Assembly: GCF_964340395.1 (NCBI RefSeq)
Contig: NC_135571.1
Span: forward strand, 1,145,001-1,209,000
DNA: 64,000 nucleotides
Direction of reading: 5' to 3'
DNA from: Glandiceps talaboti
Lineage: Eukaryota > Hemichordata > Enteropneusta > Spengelidae
Part shown: one piece after another, positions 13,805 to 28,059 of the stretch
Layout: each line of letters opens with the position of its first letter
Position numbering within the stretch: the stretch's first letter is position 1
Notes under the pieces: generated by a model
Databases searched by the model: none
What the model was told of the DNA's origin: nothing
The model's input: only the letters and a program-made list of their open reading frames with translations
Translations under genes and position numbers: made by a program

Positions 13805-15335
13805 ATTCAGTCTTTCAGTGCCCAGTTTGAATAGGAAGGCATTCAGTGCCCAGTTTGAATAGGAAGACACTGAATGTCTTTCAGTGCCCAGTTTGAATAG
13901 GAAGGCATTCAGTGCCCAGTTTGAATAGCAAGGCATTCAGTGCCCAGTTTGAATAGGAACGTATTCAGTGCCCAGTTTGAATAGGAAGACATTCAGTGCC
14001 CAATTTGAATAGGAAGGCATTCAGTGCCTAGTTTGAATAGGAAGACATTCTGTGCCCAGTTTGAATAGGAAGGCATTCAGTGCCCATGAGTTTGAATAGG
14101 AGGGCATTCAGTGCCTAGTTTGAATAGGAATGCATTCAGTGCCCAGTTTGAATAGGAAGACATTCAGTGCCTAGTTTGAATAGGAAGGCATTCAGTTCCC
14201 GGTTTGAATAGGAAGGCATTCAGTGCCTAGTTTGAATAGGAAGGCATTCAGTGCCTAGTTTGAATAGGAAGACATTCAGTGCCCAGTTTGAATAGGAAGA
14301 CATTCAGTGTCCAGTTTGAATAGGAAGGCATTCAGTGCCCAGTTTGAATAGGAAGGCATTCAGTGCCCAGTTTGAATAAGAAGACATTCCGTGTCTAGTT
14401 TGAATAGGAAGGCATTCAGTGCCCAGTTTGAATAGGAAGACAATCTGTGCCCAGTTTGAATAAGAAGACATTCCGTGCCCAGTTTAAATAAGAAGACATT
14501 CCGTGCCGAGTTTGAATAGGAAGACATTCAGTGCCCAGTTTGAATAAGAAGACATTCAGTGCCCAGTTTGAATAGGAAGGCAGTCAGTGCCTAGTTTGAA
14601 TAGGAAGACATTCTGTGCCCAGTTTGAATAGGAAGGCATTCAGTGCCTAGTTTGAATAGGAAGGCATTCAGTTCCCGGTTTGAATAGGAGGGCATTCAGT
14701 TCCCTGTTTGAATAGGAACAAGACATTCTGTGCCCAGTTTGAATAGGAAGACATTCAGTGCCTAGTTTGAATAGGAGGGCATTCAGTGCCCCCATGAGTT
14801 TGAATAGGAGGGCATTCAGTGCCCAGTTTGAATAGGAAGGCATTCAGTGCCTAGTTTGAATAGGAAGGCATTCAGTGCCCAGTTTGAATAGGAAGGCATT
14901 CAGTTCCTAGTTTGAATAGGAAGACATTCAGTGCCCAGTTTGAATAGGAAGGCATTCAGTGCCCAGTTTGAATAGGAAGGCATTCAGTGCCCAGTTTGAA
15001 TAGGAAGGCATTCAGTGCCTAGTCTGAATAGGAAGGCATTCAGTTCCCGGTTTGAATAGGAGGGCATTCAGTTCCCGGTTTGAATAGGAACAAGACATTC
15101 TGTGCCCAGTTTGAATAGGAAGGCATTCAGTGCCTAGTTTGAATAGGATGGCATTCAGTTCCTGGTTTGAATAGGAAGACATTCAGTGCCCAGTTTGATA
15201 GGAAGACATTCAATGCCCATGAGTTTGAATAGGAAGGCATTCAGTGCCTAGTTTGAATAACTAAGGAAGCCACTCAGTTCCCAGTTTGAATAGCAACTTA
15301 AGGTATTCCGTGCCCAGTTTGAATAACAAGGCATG
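13805..15335. repeat. 28-bp minisatellite, about 54 copies
   Basis: Unit with TTCAGTGCCCAGTTTGAATA then GGAAGGCA. Variants alternate (GAAGACA/GAAGGCA; GCCCAG/GCCTAG). Rare insertions, CATGAG (14085, 14793, 15208) and AACAAG (14717, 15089), mark longer duplicated blocks. Confidence 0.98.
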
Positions 15336-15897
15336 CAATTTGCAATGCTATTCATTAGAACAAGAGTATACATATAGTGTGTGTCAGATAACCATGTCTG
15401 CTGGCTATTTCTTGTTGTGTTTTATTTTGAGAGTACTATGTGGGCGATACGACCCCAGGTGTGGTGAGGAGTTGATAACACTTTTGTTTGATGCAGAGAA
15501 ACAAAGTGGTAGAAAGGTTTCAACTAGAGTTGGTATATACATATTGTGTGTCGTGACTAGATAAGAGTTGTGTGTGTAGCTAACCTATAATTGTTCAGGC
15601 CATCACAGTTCTGTGGCATTTCTTATCATTATCTCCCTATATGTTGTGGAATTATTTTCATCCAAAACATTTCTAGAGCAAGGACTATGAATATACAAGT
15701 TTGCCAACATGGCTGTCTTTAGCACAACTGAGCTTTAAAGATTCAGTCATGCTACTGTAATGGCAGCCACTGGTCCTCGGTTCTTTATATGAACAGCTTT
15801 TAAATCTTCGGTAGGAACTCAGACCACTATATATGGTCTGAGGTGGGAACAATCATTGCGCAGACTTCACTGAAAGCACATTAAGGTAATCCTAGTG

Positions 15898-16162
15898 CAA
15901 CTGCTGACATCAGACCGAGGATGAACAGAACTTGTTACAAACAGGGAAAGTAAACAACTATAACACTTGGTACACCATGTTGGAAGTACAGAGACTTGTA
16001 TTACATTCCGTCATTTTATAAGAACAGTTTTGTGGCCAATGCACTTTACATAATATTCACTTTCACAAACAAAGTTCCAGTTCCCCTGCCATTTCTTACA
16101 TGTACACATAAAGAGACCATAAAACTGTTCAGTTTGTCCATGGTTTGATGTCGGCAGTTGTA
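15898..16162. mobile_element. MITE family D, shorter copy
   Basis: Starts CAACTGCTGACATCAGACC and ends TTTGATGTCGGCAGTTGTA, sharing CATGTTGGAAGTACAGAGAC and ACATGTACACATAAAGAG with the element at 61394-61777. Confidence 0.75.
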
Positions 16163-16619
16163 TTTTTAAGCTGTTGAAGTCACTTTTGACACCTGATACC
16201 TTTTTAATCACTTGATGCATGGACATTTATGTACAAGTCTAAGTTCTTCTACATGTGAAATTCTATGAACTAGAACGCTGATTGATTGATTGAATATTAC
16301 CCTATCAATTACACAAATAGATACTGTATATGTGTCATCCTTCAAGGCCTTCAGCAACTATTTAAGATGACTTTTAAAATGTCGTCTATTGTTACAACTC
16401 TTTACACTTACATAATTTAACTTGCGTCTGAGAAATATAAATTGCTTAGTCACGCTTGCCAAGGTTGTTCTTCGATTGTTATGAAAGACATGTAGTATTA
16501 TTTAGAAATAGACTTCTTATAGCTGTCGACTCTAAACCCCCCTCCTGTACCTGACATAAATTTAATCCGTCTCAGAGTCGACATTAACTGTTCATATTTG
16601 TTTATTTTGTAAGGCTAGA

Positions 16620-17870
16620 GTCAATGCAGAGTTGACTCAAATGGCTAAGTTGGTGAACCCCCTAATAGTGATCAAGATAACTTAGAAGAAATTGGTTAGA
16701 ACTTGACAGTGAATGTAATAGTAACAGAAGCAATAAATTTGGGGTACTTGCAGACTTAGATGTACTTGAGCAATCTGTCAATTAGCTTTTTATAGTTTAT
16801 GTTAGAGATCAAGCTAAGAGGCATTCTTGGTAATTGCTGGACATATATTAGAATAGCAGGACAAATCAGTGAACACTGAGAGTGCAGGCTTAGATGAAGA
16901 TGCAGGCAAACTGTAAACTTTATATTTTATGGTAGAGATCAAGATGAGAGGATTGGTAATAACTTAATCTAGCGCTATATGTGTTACAGTCATCTCCACT
17001 ATGTAGCCAAATGCATTTCTCTACTAAGCTCAGAATTCCGTTATTACCAACAACTGCAATAGTTTATGCTATTGGAGGGTAATATTATTCTATAAACATG
17101 ATGATGATACATTTTGTATTCTTATGCCACGTACGGTCCAAACTAGAGGCTGAGTTTGTAGGAAACTGAAAGAAGTAACCAATGACAACCACCTGTCTCT
17201 GAGTGATGGATTACTAGACTGTTGTCCATGCAAATCCCTTCCCCAGCAGGAGATTGAAATTCAGTCCTTTTGAATACAGCAATGTACATTAGGAAAGAGA
17301 TCGTAGAGAATGAGTAAACTACATATATATAGTAACCAGACTAGTAAAGACTTGGGCTTCTTGCACTGGCCTATGTTTTATAAATCTAATAGTAGTAGTA
17401 GGAACTTAATTCTGAGAGGCCGAGATGTACTGGCAAAATTTAAACTTTATGTTTTGTAGTTAGAGAGATTGGAGGAAGATAATGTGACATACAATATAAT
17501 AGTAACCAGTGAAATATAACTGTAGGAGTTTACTGGCTTAGATGTACAGGCATTTATAATATATATGTATTTTATATTTTATGTGAGGTTATAGAGATCT
17601 GGATGAGAGGAATTGGTACTGACTTGAAATAAAAGTAGCAGGTGAAAAATATTCTCTGAGATTGCAAGCAAACTGCACAGTCTCTATATTTCTGTGTAGT
17701 TACGAGATGGATATGAGACAAATTGGTAATGACATGGAATGTAATAGTACGTAGCAGGTGAAATGTTCTCAGAGATTGCAGGCAAACCATAGTCTTTATA
17801 TTTTGTGTATAGTTAAGAGATCGAGATGAGATGAATTGGTAATGACTTGACATAGGTAATAGTCATTGAC
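16620..17870. repeat. Degenerate ~120-bp tandem repeat
   Basis: Recurring TTTATATTTT-TAG-AGAGAT-GATGAGA-AATTGGTAATGACTT segments interleaved with GCAGGTGAAA and GATTGCAGGCAAAC. About seven imperfect copies, clearest after 17570. Confidence 0.65.
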
Positions 17871-18249
17871 GGAACCACACACCTGCTCCACTATTTCCTG
17901 AATTTGTCCATGATCAAATTGAATCAATACGATCACAAAATAGGGTCACGGTAGTCGGAGGTAAGGTCATGGTAGTGAGAATACTCAATGATTATTATAC
18001 AATTGTCATCCTAACATTGTAATGCTTGGATAAATCTATTGAGGTATAGCAGGACGTTAACATTGTTTTTGTAGATGCATGGATATATATCAAAACAGTG
18101 GCCGGAATTTATTAAAATGTGGTAAATACTGGTACCCTTACAAAACTGAACTGCTTATTAAGCAGTTCATAAGCATGTGGGAAACATGTCAAATGCTTAT
18201 TTTAGTAAAAATAAGCATTTCATAGCATGTGTATTGTTGGCATGCTTAT

Positions 18250-18430
18250 TTCTGAATGTTCCACATGCTAACTCTAACATGTACGTGGTTAATCCTAGAA
18301 ATGTACAAGGTTATTGCCACATGCTTAGCAAATATTAACATGTACATTGGTAAATCCTAGGAATGTACAAAGTGTTATTACCATATGCTTAGGAAATATT
18401 ACCATGTACATGGTAAATTCAAGAAATTTA
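18250..18430. repeat. ~62-bp tandem repeat, 2-3 copies
   Basis: Units contain CCTAGAAATGTACAA, CCACATGCTTAG and ATATTAACATGTACAT. A separate perfect hairpin (AAATGCTTATTTT / AAAATAAGCATTT type) lies just before, near 18195-18225. Confidence 0.65.
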
Positions 18431-18605
18431 CATGCTAGACATATACAAGATGACTTGTACCTTGTTTTCTTTGTTATTCAGCTAAAATGGCTTGGTGTTT
18501 CACTGCGTTGCCAGTAGTTACCATACATTTACTTGTAGAACACATTGTTTGTTGGTAGTATGTGTAACTTTTTGTAAGTAATATATTTAGCTGTTGTTAT
18601 CAAAT

Positions 18606-18945
18606 ATTTTTCTTCTTTCAGCCAGGGAAAATATAAGTGACTCAAGGGGCCCTTGTCACTATGAGTCACTAGACGAGTATAGTGTCAACCCTTAGGTCAC
18701 AAGTACCTTTACTTTCCAGATGAATGAAGAAAAATATTGGCGAATAACATAATTATACCAGTGCCAGTTAAATATCAAATACAAATTGGGGCAAGAAAGG
18801 GCAATTTTGAACATTTTGACTCATATTCAAACACGACAGAACCATGCAGTGATGTAGACACGTGTTGTTGTGACAGAGACATGCATTGTCATGACATAGA
18901 ACGACCAGGGTGTAAATTCCGTATATTTTGTTCTACTTGGTATAA
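18606..18945 (+). mobile_element. Palindrome-headed repeat family, copy 2
   Basis: Full-length copy with the hairpin head and body, in the same orientation as the others. A short ORF over its body (starting MANNIIIPVPV at 18737) is a by-product of the repeat. Confidence 0.75.
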
Positions 18946-19581
18946 TAGTTAATACATTGCATGTGTACTTTTTTTAGCACATACAATAGCAATTGTCTGT
19001 AAGTATTACATTGTAAAGTTGTTGTATATTTGTAATAATGGCACTTCTAACTAAATCGGTCTGTCACTCAGACCTTGTATTGTATTCACGACGGATTTTC
19101 CCCGATTCAATTTCCGTATCGTTGATAGAGCTTTTAACAACTGGCAATTTCCGATCTCAAAGTACGACAAATTGTCGGTCACAAAAACCAGTCAATTGAC
19201 TACATTGATTAAACTAGCCTCATAAAAAGGTGGCTTGTCATTTTGTGTTGTTATAGTTACGGTACATATTGCGTGGCTTTGTCTGTATCAGAACACTGAT
19301 TAAAAGTAGAATTTATAAAGCTGCTACAACGTGACACCCATACTTTGTTATTTTTTGGTACGACGATAAAATTCAGCTTTCCTTTTGTAGTATAGGTGTA
19401 AAAATATCACATTTTGGATTTTTTTATTAATTATTGAGATAATATTAGTCCAAGATGAAGGCAAATTTGAATTAAAGTTAAAGTTGACTATATAGATCAT
19501 ACATGATAGACTGAAAATTTTGCAAGAATAGTGTATAGTAAGTGATGAAAGGAAAAAATCCAGTTAGACTTATTTCTATTT

Positions 19582-19672
19582 TAAAGTGCCCATATGGATG
19601 AGGATTGTCTGTTTATTTTGGATTTTTAATTTATAAAAATTTTTTATCATGGCGTCCTACTTGAAAAATCTA
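19582..19672 (-). mobile_element. MITE-like family B copy
   Basis: Opposite orientation to the 10484 copy: CCATATGGATGAGGATTG through ATCATGGCGTCCTACTTG. Confidence 0.65.
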
Positions 19673-20211
19673 TCTGAATATGATGATAATTACATTTATC
19701 ATTTCAATGTGAGTTGAATAATAACAGCATTTCAAGACATGTGTTATTGACTCTGTGATAGTTTAATGAAACTGGTGATAATAATGTACAAATAAATGTT
19801 TAAAATATGACTAGGGTCGGCAGCTTAAAATGAGATTGGTCGGGTTATCAGAAAACAATTTTTAAAAAATATTTTGCCTAAAGAATCTGAAGTCACTTGG
19901 TTTTATAAAGTCAGTTTCCTACAGTTTCAGTGACGCCGGTAAATATAATTTATTTAAGCGAAGCGTATCAAGTCTGTTGATTACTTTTAAACTGATGTTT
20001 TAAAAATTGATGTTAGAATTGTAAGAGACGGCTAATAATTTTCATCTCAGTGGAGGTTAAACGAGGTCAGGTTATAATCATGTCAGATATAATTATCAAT
20101 GTCTTCTAGATCACTAACTGTCTCTGTTGACATTTCTCCACATCAGCCATCATCATAAACACTGTGCAACTGAAACATTAATCGTGTCTAAAGAGAATTA
20201 TTGTGGGATAA

Positions 20212-20448
20212 TGACTAAAGACCCCCTTGTATGTGGAAGTTGTTGGTTTTTGACTAAAGACCCCCTTGTATGTGGAAGTTGTTGGTTTTCTGACTAAAGA
20301 CCCCTTGTATGTGGAAGTTGTTGGTTTTCTGACTAAAGACCCCTTGTGGAAGTTGTTGGTTTTTGACCAAAGACTCCTTGTATGTGGAAGTTGTTGGTTT
20401 TTGACCAAAGACCCCTTGTATGTGGAAGTTGTTGGTTTTCTGACTAAA
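20212..20448. repeat. ~42-bp minisatellite, 6 copies
   Basis: Unit with CCCCTTGTATGTGGAAGTTG, TTGGTTTTCTGACTAAAGA. Length varies by 1-10 bases between units. Confidence 0.93.
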
Positions 20449-21254
20449 TTGATGAAGAAAGACGAACAGAAGTACATTATAAAAATAAACCGTGTACTAT
20501 TCCCATATTTGTTTTGAAAGTTATGATATCTGTGAATTTGGACACATTAATAGTTAATTTGTAAAATAATCATTTAAATACACACTATTACTAATTACTA
20601 CTCACTTATCGTCATGATGATAACACATGACAGAACAAAAGTGAAAATATCACCATGTAAATTTTCAGCTCATAAAATAATTCTTTGAATATTTTTTCTT
20701 GGACATGAAGACAGTCAATTTGATAGATGCTATAAACTGTACAAATTCTAAAGTTTGTGAAAATTAGTATTTATAAACCATTTAGTAGAATATTAGTCTG
20801 TTGAAATATTGATGGATCAAAATAGGAGAATTATTATTTGGCAAGGTTATATTCCCAAGTGTGCCATTTTTTTCTCATTCCAGACATTTCCACCATTAAT
20901 GAAAATGGCTCTGTCTTAGGTTTTTTCTGCATGAGCAGGTAACCGTGACGATACAGCTGTCACATTGTTCCTAGATACATCTTTGTTGTGCACTGCAAAT
21001 ACTTGAATGTACTCTTTTAGTCATTTTCAGAACATAAAACATCTTTTGAAGGGTGTAGAAGCAAAGCTATTATGGGGAAGACAGTGACATCAAAGAGCTG
21101 ACATCTATTTTTGTAATTGTGTGTATTTCAATTTTTTTCTCTCGATAAGTAGAATTTTTAGTACTTTGCAACATACATCACTAACACAACAGCTTACTTC
21201 AAATAGCTTTTATGAGAAAGTAAGGAGAAAAATTTGACATATTTTTTTTTTTTA

Positions 21255-21420
21255 GATACTTTAGGCTTAAAACAAAATTGTTTGGTTCTGGTTACCTGAC
21301 CCCACCTAGTTTTTCACAGCTCACCTTAAAACTTTAGAATTGCAAAAATGTTGAAGCCTCACATCTAGGAGTGGATGCGGAAACTGACATCAACTTAAAA
21401 AGACAATTTCAGAGATTTTC
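21255..21420 (+). mobile_element. MITE-like family A, partial copy
   Basis: Contains TTGTTTGGTTCTGGTTACC, GACCCCACCTAG and GGATGCGGAAACTGAC; the right end is missing. Confidence 0.65.
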
Positions 21421-21606
21421 AATGTACATCAGCAACACAACAGATATATTTTAATAGCTGTGATGATAAAATTGGAATAAAATTCTCCAAGTTTTCACTT
21501 TACAATATTTGATATAATATTATTGGTAGATTGTCCTTCATAAAATATTCAATATTTGTGTTAATGATAAAAAAAACCCTAATCTGTTTACTGTTTGCGT
21601 GTATCA

Positions 21607-21790
21607 ACATCGTTTTAGCTGTAATGTCTGTCCCATGAGTGAAACACCAAGCCTACATCATTTTAGCTGTAATGTCCCATGAGTGAAACACCGAGCCTAC
21701 ATCATTTTAGCTGTAACTCATGGGACATTACAGCTAAAATGATGTAGGCTTGGTGTTTCACTCATGGGACATTACAGCTAAAACGATGTT
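21607..21790. repeat. Large near-perfect palindrome
   Basis: Left arm 21607-21682 and right arm 21718-21790 are reverse complements over about 73 bp with a 3-base interruption. The arms consist of units with CCCATGAGTGAAACACC and ACATCATTTTAGCTGTAA, and a third unit forms the loop. Related diverged units occur at 22045-22145 and, inverted, at 24960-25125. Confidence 0.85.
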
Positions 21791-22004
21791 GGCTTGGTGT
21801 TTCACTCATGGGACATTATGTTTTTGACACAAAGATAGAGATTTTATGAACATTGAAAAGTGATAAGCCTTTATAGTGCAGTAAAAACAGGCTTCTAATG
21901 AAAACATTACACATGATTTTAATGGCTGCAATTGTTTATTTTCTAACTGATAATCAACATTTCACCTTAACTACTTAAACATCCCCACTGTGCATATGTA
22001 ATTG

Positions 22005-22145
22005 TTTCTTTTGCATTAGAAGTTGTCTGAGGGTGTGTATTAAATGTCATGTCACATGAGTAAAACACCAAGCAGACATCATTTTAGTTGTAAATGCCAT
22101 GTCACATTAAATGAAACACCAAACCAACCTCATTTTAGCTGTAAC
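22005..22145 (+). repeat. Copy of palindrome unit with extended flank
   Basis: Contains TTGCATTAGAAGTTGTCTGA, TGAGTAAAACACCAAGC and ACATCATTTTAG. The same block occurs inverted at 24960-25125, so the two are a long inverted pair about 3 kb apart. Confidence 0.65.
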
Positions 22146-22764
22146 TTGTTATACGTGTGTTTATGCAGTGTATAGACAGTGTCACTTTTTTGTATATTAT
22201 AATTAAATAAAACAATGAACCAGTGATTACTTGTATCAGTGCACACACACACATTAATAATGTATGTACTTCAGTGCAAAACTGAAAATATTATCGCATA
22301 AGTATTTAGTTAAATAAATAAATAAATAAATAAATACTTGATAAACACACAATTGTTTGATGTTCAAAATCATGTAAATGCGTAGTAGTATTTTTTGGTG
22401 AAATTTGTTATTTTGGATAAACTTGTTTTTTTTGGTCAAAATATTCAAACTGTTATTGAATGACAAAGATTAATATGTGAATACCAAATGATTCATGTAC
22501 TTCACTGTCAATAGAGGGCGCTATTTCATAAACGGTACTTTCAATATACGTTATAATAAAGTACATTCAGTAGTTTTACAATTTGATGGAAAGAACACAT
22601 AAAATCTCTTGAACTATTCTAGTAAAATATTGATATGTAGGCATACCTAAGATGACATACATAAAAATGGTCGTCCTATCAATATAACTATGCATGTTGT
22701 TTATGTCATTTGTGTTAACAGGAGTTTCTTGCAAGTTATTTTCAATTAATGTGTCTTTGATTCC

Positions 22765-23480
22765 AGCTCAGAGACTTGTCTTGGTGTTACTATCTCAAGA
22801 AGCTCTCTAGCTCAGAGACTTGTCTTAATTTGGTGTTACTATCTCAAGAAGCTCTCTAGGTCAGATACTTGTCTTAATTTGGTGTTACTATCTCAAGAAG
22901 CTCTCTAGCTCAGATACTTGTCTTGGTGTTACTATCTCAAGAAGCTCTCTAGCTCAGAGACTTGTCTTGGTGTTACTATCTCAAGAAGCTCTCTAGCTCA
23001 GATACTTGTCTTAATTTGGTGTTACTATCTCAAGAAGGTCTCTAGCTCAGATACTTGTCTTGGTGTTACTATCTCAAGAAGGTCTCTAGCTCAGATACTT
23101 GTCTTGGTGTTACTATCTCAAGAAGCTCTCTAGCTCAGATACTTGTCTTAATTTGGTGTTACTATCTCAAGAAGCTCTCTAGCACAGATACTTGTCTTAA
23201 TTTGGTGTTACTATCTCAAGAAGCTCTCTAGCTCAGATACTTGTCTTGATTTGGTGTTACTAGCTCAAGAAGCTCTCTAGCCTAGAGACTTGTCTTAATT
23301 TGGTGTTACTATCTCAAGAAGCTCTCTAGCTCAGATACTTGTCTTGATTTGGTGTTACTAGCTCAAGAAGCTCTCTAGCCTAGAGACTTGTCTTAATTTG
23401 GTGTTACTATCTCAAGAAGCTCTCTAGCTCAGAGACTAATTGTCTTGTTCTGTGATCTCAAGAAGCTCTCTATACCACTC
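22765..23480. repeat. 41/49-bp minisatellite, about 16 copies
   Basis: Units with GGTGTTACTATCTCAAGAAG and CTCTCTAGCTCAGATACTTG, with or without an 8-base AATTTGG-type insertion, giving the two unit lengths. A related three-copy array lies inverted at 62590-62730. Confidence 0.95.
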
Positions 23481-23599
23481 TATCCTGTAAAGAGCTTTCT
23501 AGTTTAATATGATAAGCTGGAATACTTTATTTGAATTCTATCAACAGTAAGTGATAAAGTTGCAGAAAAATTACCCCTCAAAAAGTTTCAATTTCAAAT

Positions 23600-23903
23600 A
23601 GATTTTTCAAGTAGGACGCCATGATAAAATTGTTTTATAAATTAAAAAATTTAAAATAAATAGCTAATCCTCATCCATCACTTTAAAAGGGACATAAGCC
23701 GAGTCTACTAATCTTTGCCGCATATTAAAGGAATACAGGCTGATATATATATATATATAAGTGACCATATGGATGAGGATTGGCTATTTATTTTAAATTT
23801 TTTAATTTATAAAACAATTTATTGCGTTACAAACACAGACTTGGCATATGTTGTTTCACATTGATTTTTCAAGTAGGACGCCATGATAAAATTGTTTTAT
23901 ATA
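23600..23903. mobile_element. Two family B copies in inverted arrangement
   Basis: 23600-23688 reads AAGTAGGACGCCATGATAAA to AATCCTCATCC. 23761-23903 begins CCATATGGATGAGGATTGG, in the opposite sense, and ends with the same GTAGGACGCCATG end again. A spacer with a short (TA)n separates them. The pair forms a large imperfect hairpin. Confidence 0.65.
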
Positions 23904-24115
23904 AGGCCTAAAAAATAATTGTTTGGTTCCGGTTACCCGACCCCACCTACTCTTTTTACTGCCGACCCTAAACTTTTTTTTAATGTATTCGATGAAAAAA
24001 TAATAAAATTGCAAAAATTGTGAAGTCTTTCTAAAAATAGTGGGTGCGGAAATTGATATAAACTTAAAAAGACAATATAAAACTGTTCTTCCAATCTGTA
24101 ATGGTTTGTACATCT
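23903..24115 (+). mobile_element. MITE-like family A, partial copy
   Basis: Left end (GGCCTAAAAAATAATTG, GGTTCCGGTTACCCGACC) through AACTGTTCTTCCAATCTGT. It abuts a family B element, suggesting one inserted beside or into the other. Confidence 0.7.
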
Positions 24116-24717
24116 GACTTCAGTGTTTGGCGACAAGGATGTTGTTTGTGTCCAATTTAAATAATTGGTCACTTTAATGTAAGAAAATGATGTCAAATTG
24201 CGATTAAGTATAAATTATAAAAAGAAAACCACTCAAGTTAAAATTATCCTGTAAGTCACAAAATCTATTTATTTGTACATGATGAGACTCATCCTGATGA
24301 TATGGAGAGAAGTTTAAAGTATCATTTTACCATGGAAACGTGAAATGTGATACAGGTAGGAACAGCTGTCCAGGTGAAAGTCATAAACTAATGGAAACAT
24401 TTATTTTTAGTTTTCAATCTCGGGTTTTGATAACAAAATATGAAAAATGTTTCTTTTGGGGTGAATCTGATTTGCCTGCGGTATTTACTAATCACAACGT
24501 AATCGGCAGGTGGTATGGAGTATACCAGATGAGATCTTTAACTATTAATGTTGTAGACTTTGAGCCATATTTTTTATAGAGAGTCAAACTCTAAAAGTGG
24601 CCACATATGAATGAGGATTGGGTAATTATTTCTGAATTTTAGCACAGTTGAACTGAGGTTCAGTAGTGGTATGGGCTTCGCCTGGCATCTGTCTGTCTGC
24701 ATCTGTCTGTCTGATCT

Positions 24718-24722
24718 GATCG

Positions 24723-24774
<52 letters not shown>

Positions 24775-24900
24775 GCCTGCCTGCCTGCCTGCCTGTCTGC
24801 CTGCCTGCCTGCGTGGGTGCGTGCGCGTGTGCGTGCGTGCGTGCATGTGTGCATGCGTGCGTGCGTGCATGAGTGCGTGCGTGCGTGTGTGTGTGTAAAC
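24718..24900. repeat. (CTGT)n / (CTGC)n / (GCGT)n microsatellite
   Basis: Tetranucleotide runs passing from CTGT through CTGC to GTGC/GCGT. The Arg-Gln-Thr-Asp and His-Thr frames over it are artefacts. Confidence 0.97.
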
Positions 24901-24959
24901 AACTTAAAGTCAAAAACTGCTGAACTGATTAACATGATATTTGGTGGGTCCATCATCAG

Positions 24960-25125
24960 TATATTTATAGCTAAAAAGATGTCAGCTGACCGTGTTTCAC
25001 TCATGTAACAGGACATTTTAATAATACAGCTAAAATGATGTAGGCTTGCTGTTTCACTTATGTAACATGACATAAATTTAATACACACGCTCAGACAACT
25101 TCTAATGCAAAAGAAACCATTACAT
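24960..25125 (-). repeat. Inverted partner of repeat at 22005-22145
   Basis: Reads CTAAAATGATGTAGGCTTGC and CAGACAACTTCTAATGCAA, the reverse complement of the 22005-22145 block with scattered changes. Confidence 0.65.
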
Positions 25126-25585
25126 AGGTGCCACACGATAAATGCTATCATTTGGCTGTTGCTATGGGTGTGGTCATGTTGTTAGAGGTTCAGTAGTGCT
25201 AAAAAATCTTCTTTTACGAAAAAGGTAATATTGTCTTGTTGCTGTCTCACGAAATGTTTACTGCAGTCGACAGTTACAAATCATTTTATGATTCATGAGC
25301 TTGTATTAGAATGTTGATGACTTGTGGGAGAAAAAACATCGCCATGGATATAATTTCATTTTCTGTCATAAAGATGGATTATTTTTGATAAAAAAACTAG
25401 ATATAATATGATAGATAAGTCGGTACTTAAATGTAATATTTTATCTTGTCTTGAAATCTGACTTACAAATAATGGAATATGAAAATGTGCAGAAATAAAT
25501 CAAATTTGAAATGTTAAAGATTTTTAGGTCACCCAAGATTTATAATTGTTCATTTAACAATAGTAGAAGAATCTTTATGGCCCTC

Positions 25586-25962
<377 letters not shown>

Positions 25963-26057
25963 TTTCATTCTTCTTTCGCCAAGTAGAGTGCTCGATCACC
26001 TTGGAGAGCTATCATACATAAAAATGAAAGAAGACGAGTCTGATATTACATAGTGGA

Positions 26058-26101
26058 ATTACACTACGGACCGTTTCACCCGAAGGATCGTCAGGTGTAA
26101 T
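26058..26101 (-). ncRNA. Hammerhead ribozyme-like motif, type I, in Penelope 3' region
   Basis: On the minus strand: stem I strand ATTACAC (26101-26095), core CTGACGA (26094-26088), stem II TCC-TTCG-GGT, core GAAA (26077-26074), a short stem III (ACG/CGT), cleavage trinucleotide GTA ending at 26065, then GTGTAAT (26064-26058), which pairs perfectly over 7 bp with the first strand. This is the order of a type I hammerhead, and Penelope-like elements are known to carry these in their flanking repeats. The base pair next to the core in stem II is U-U. Predicted cleavage is between 26065 and 26064. Activity untested. Confidence 0.78.
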
Positions 26102-26205
26102 AGTGTGGTTTAATAGTATTCGTTAGCTATACATCCTGCATTATGTACATAACTTATGTGTGTTCACTGATGGCTGTGTGTACACAAAAAGATTGACAAC
26201 AAAGG

Positions 26206-27513
<1,308 letters not shown>

Positions 27514-27539
27514 TTGGTAGTACTGGAACTCTTTCTTGG

Positions 27540-28052
<513 letters not shown>

Positions 28053-28059
28053 CCAGGGT

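Noticed and set aside
13805-15335. CRISPR-like array of regular 28-bp repeats
   Set aside because: The repeats are directly adjacent with no unique spacers, in a eukaryotic genome.
24574-25151. ORFs rich in Arg-Gln-Thr-Asp and His-Thr
   Set aside because: Products of the CTGT/GCGT microsatellite.
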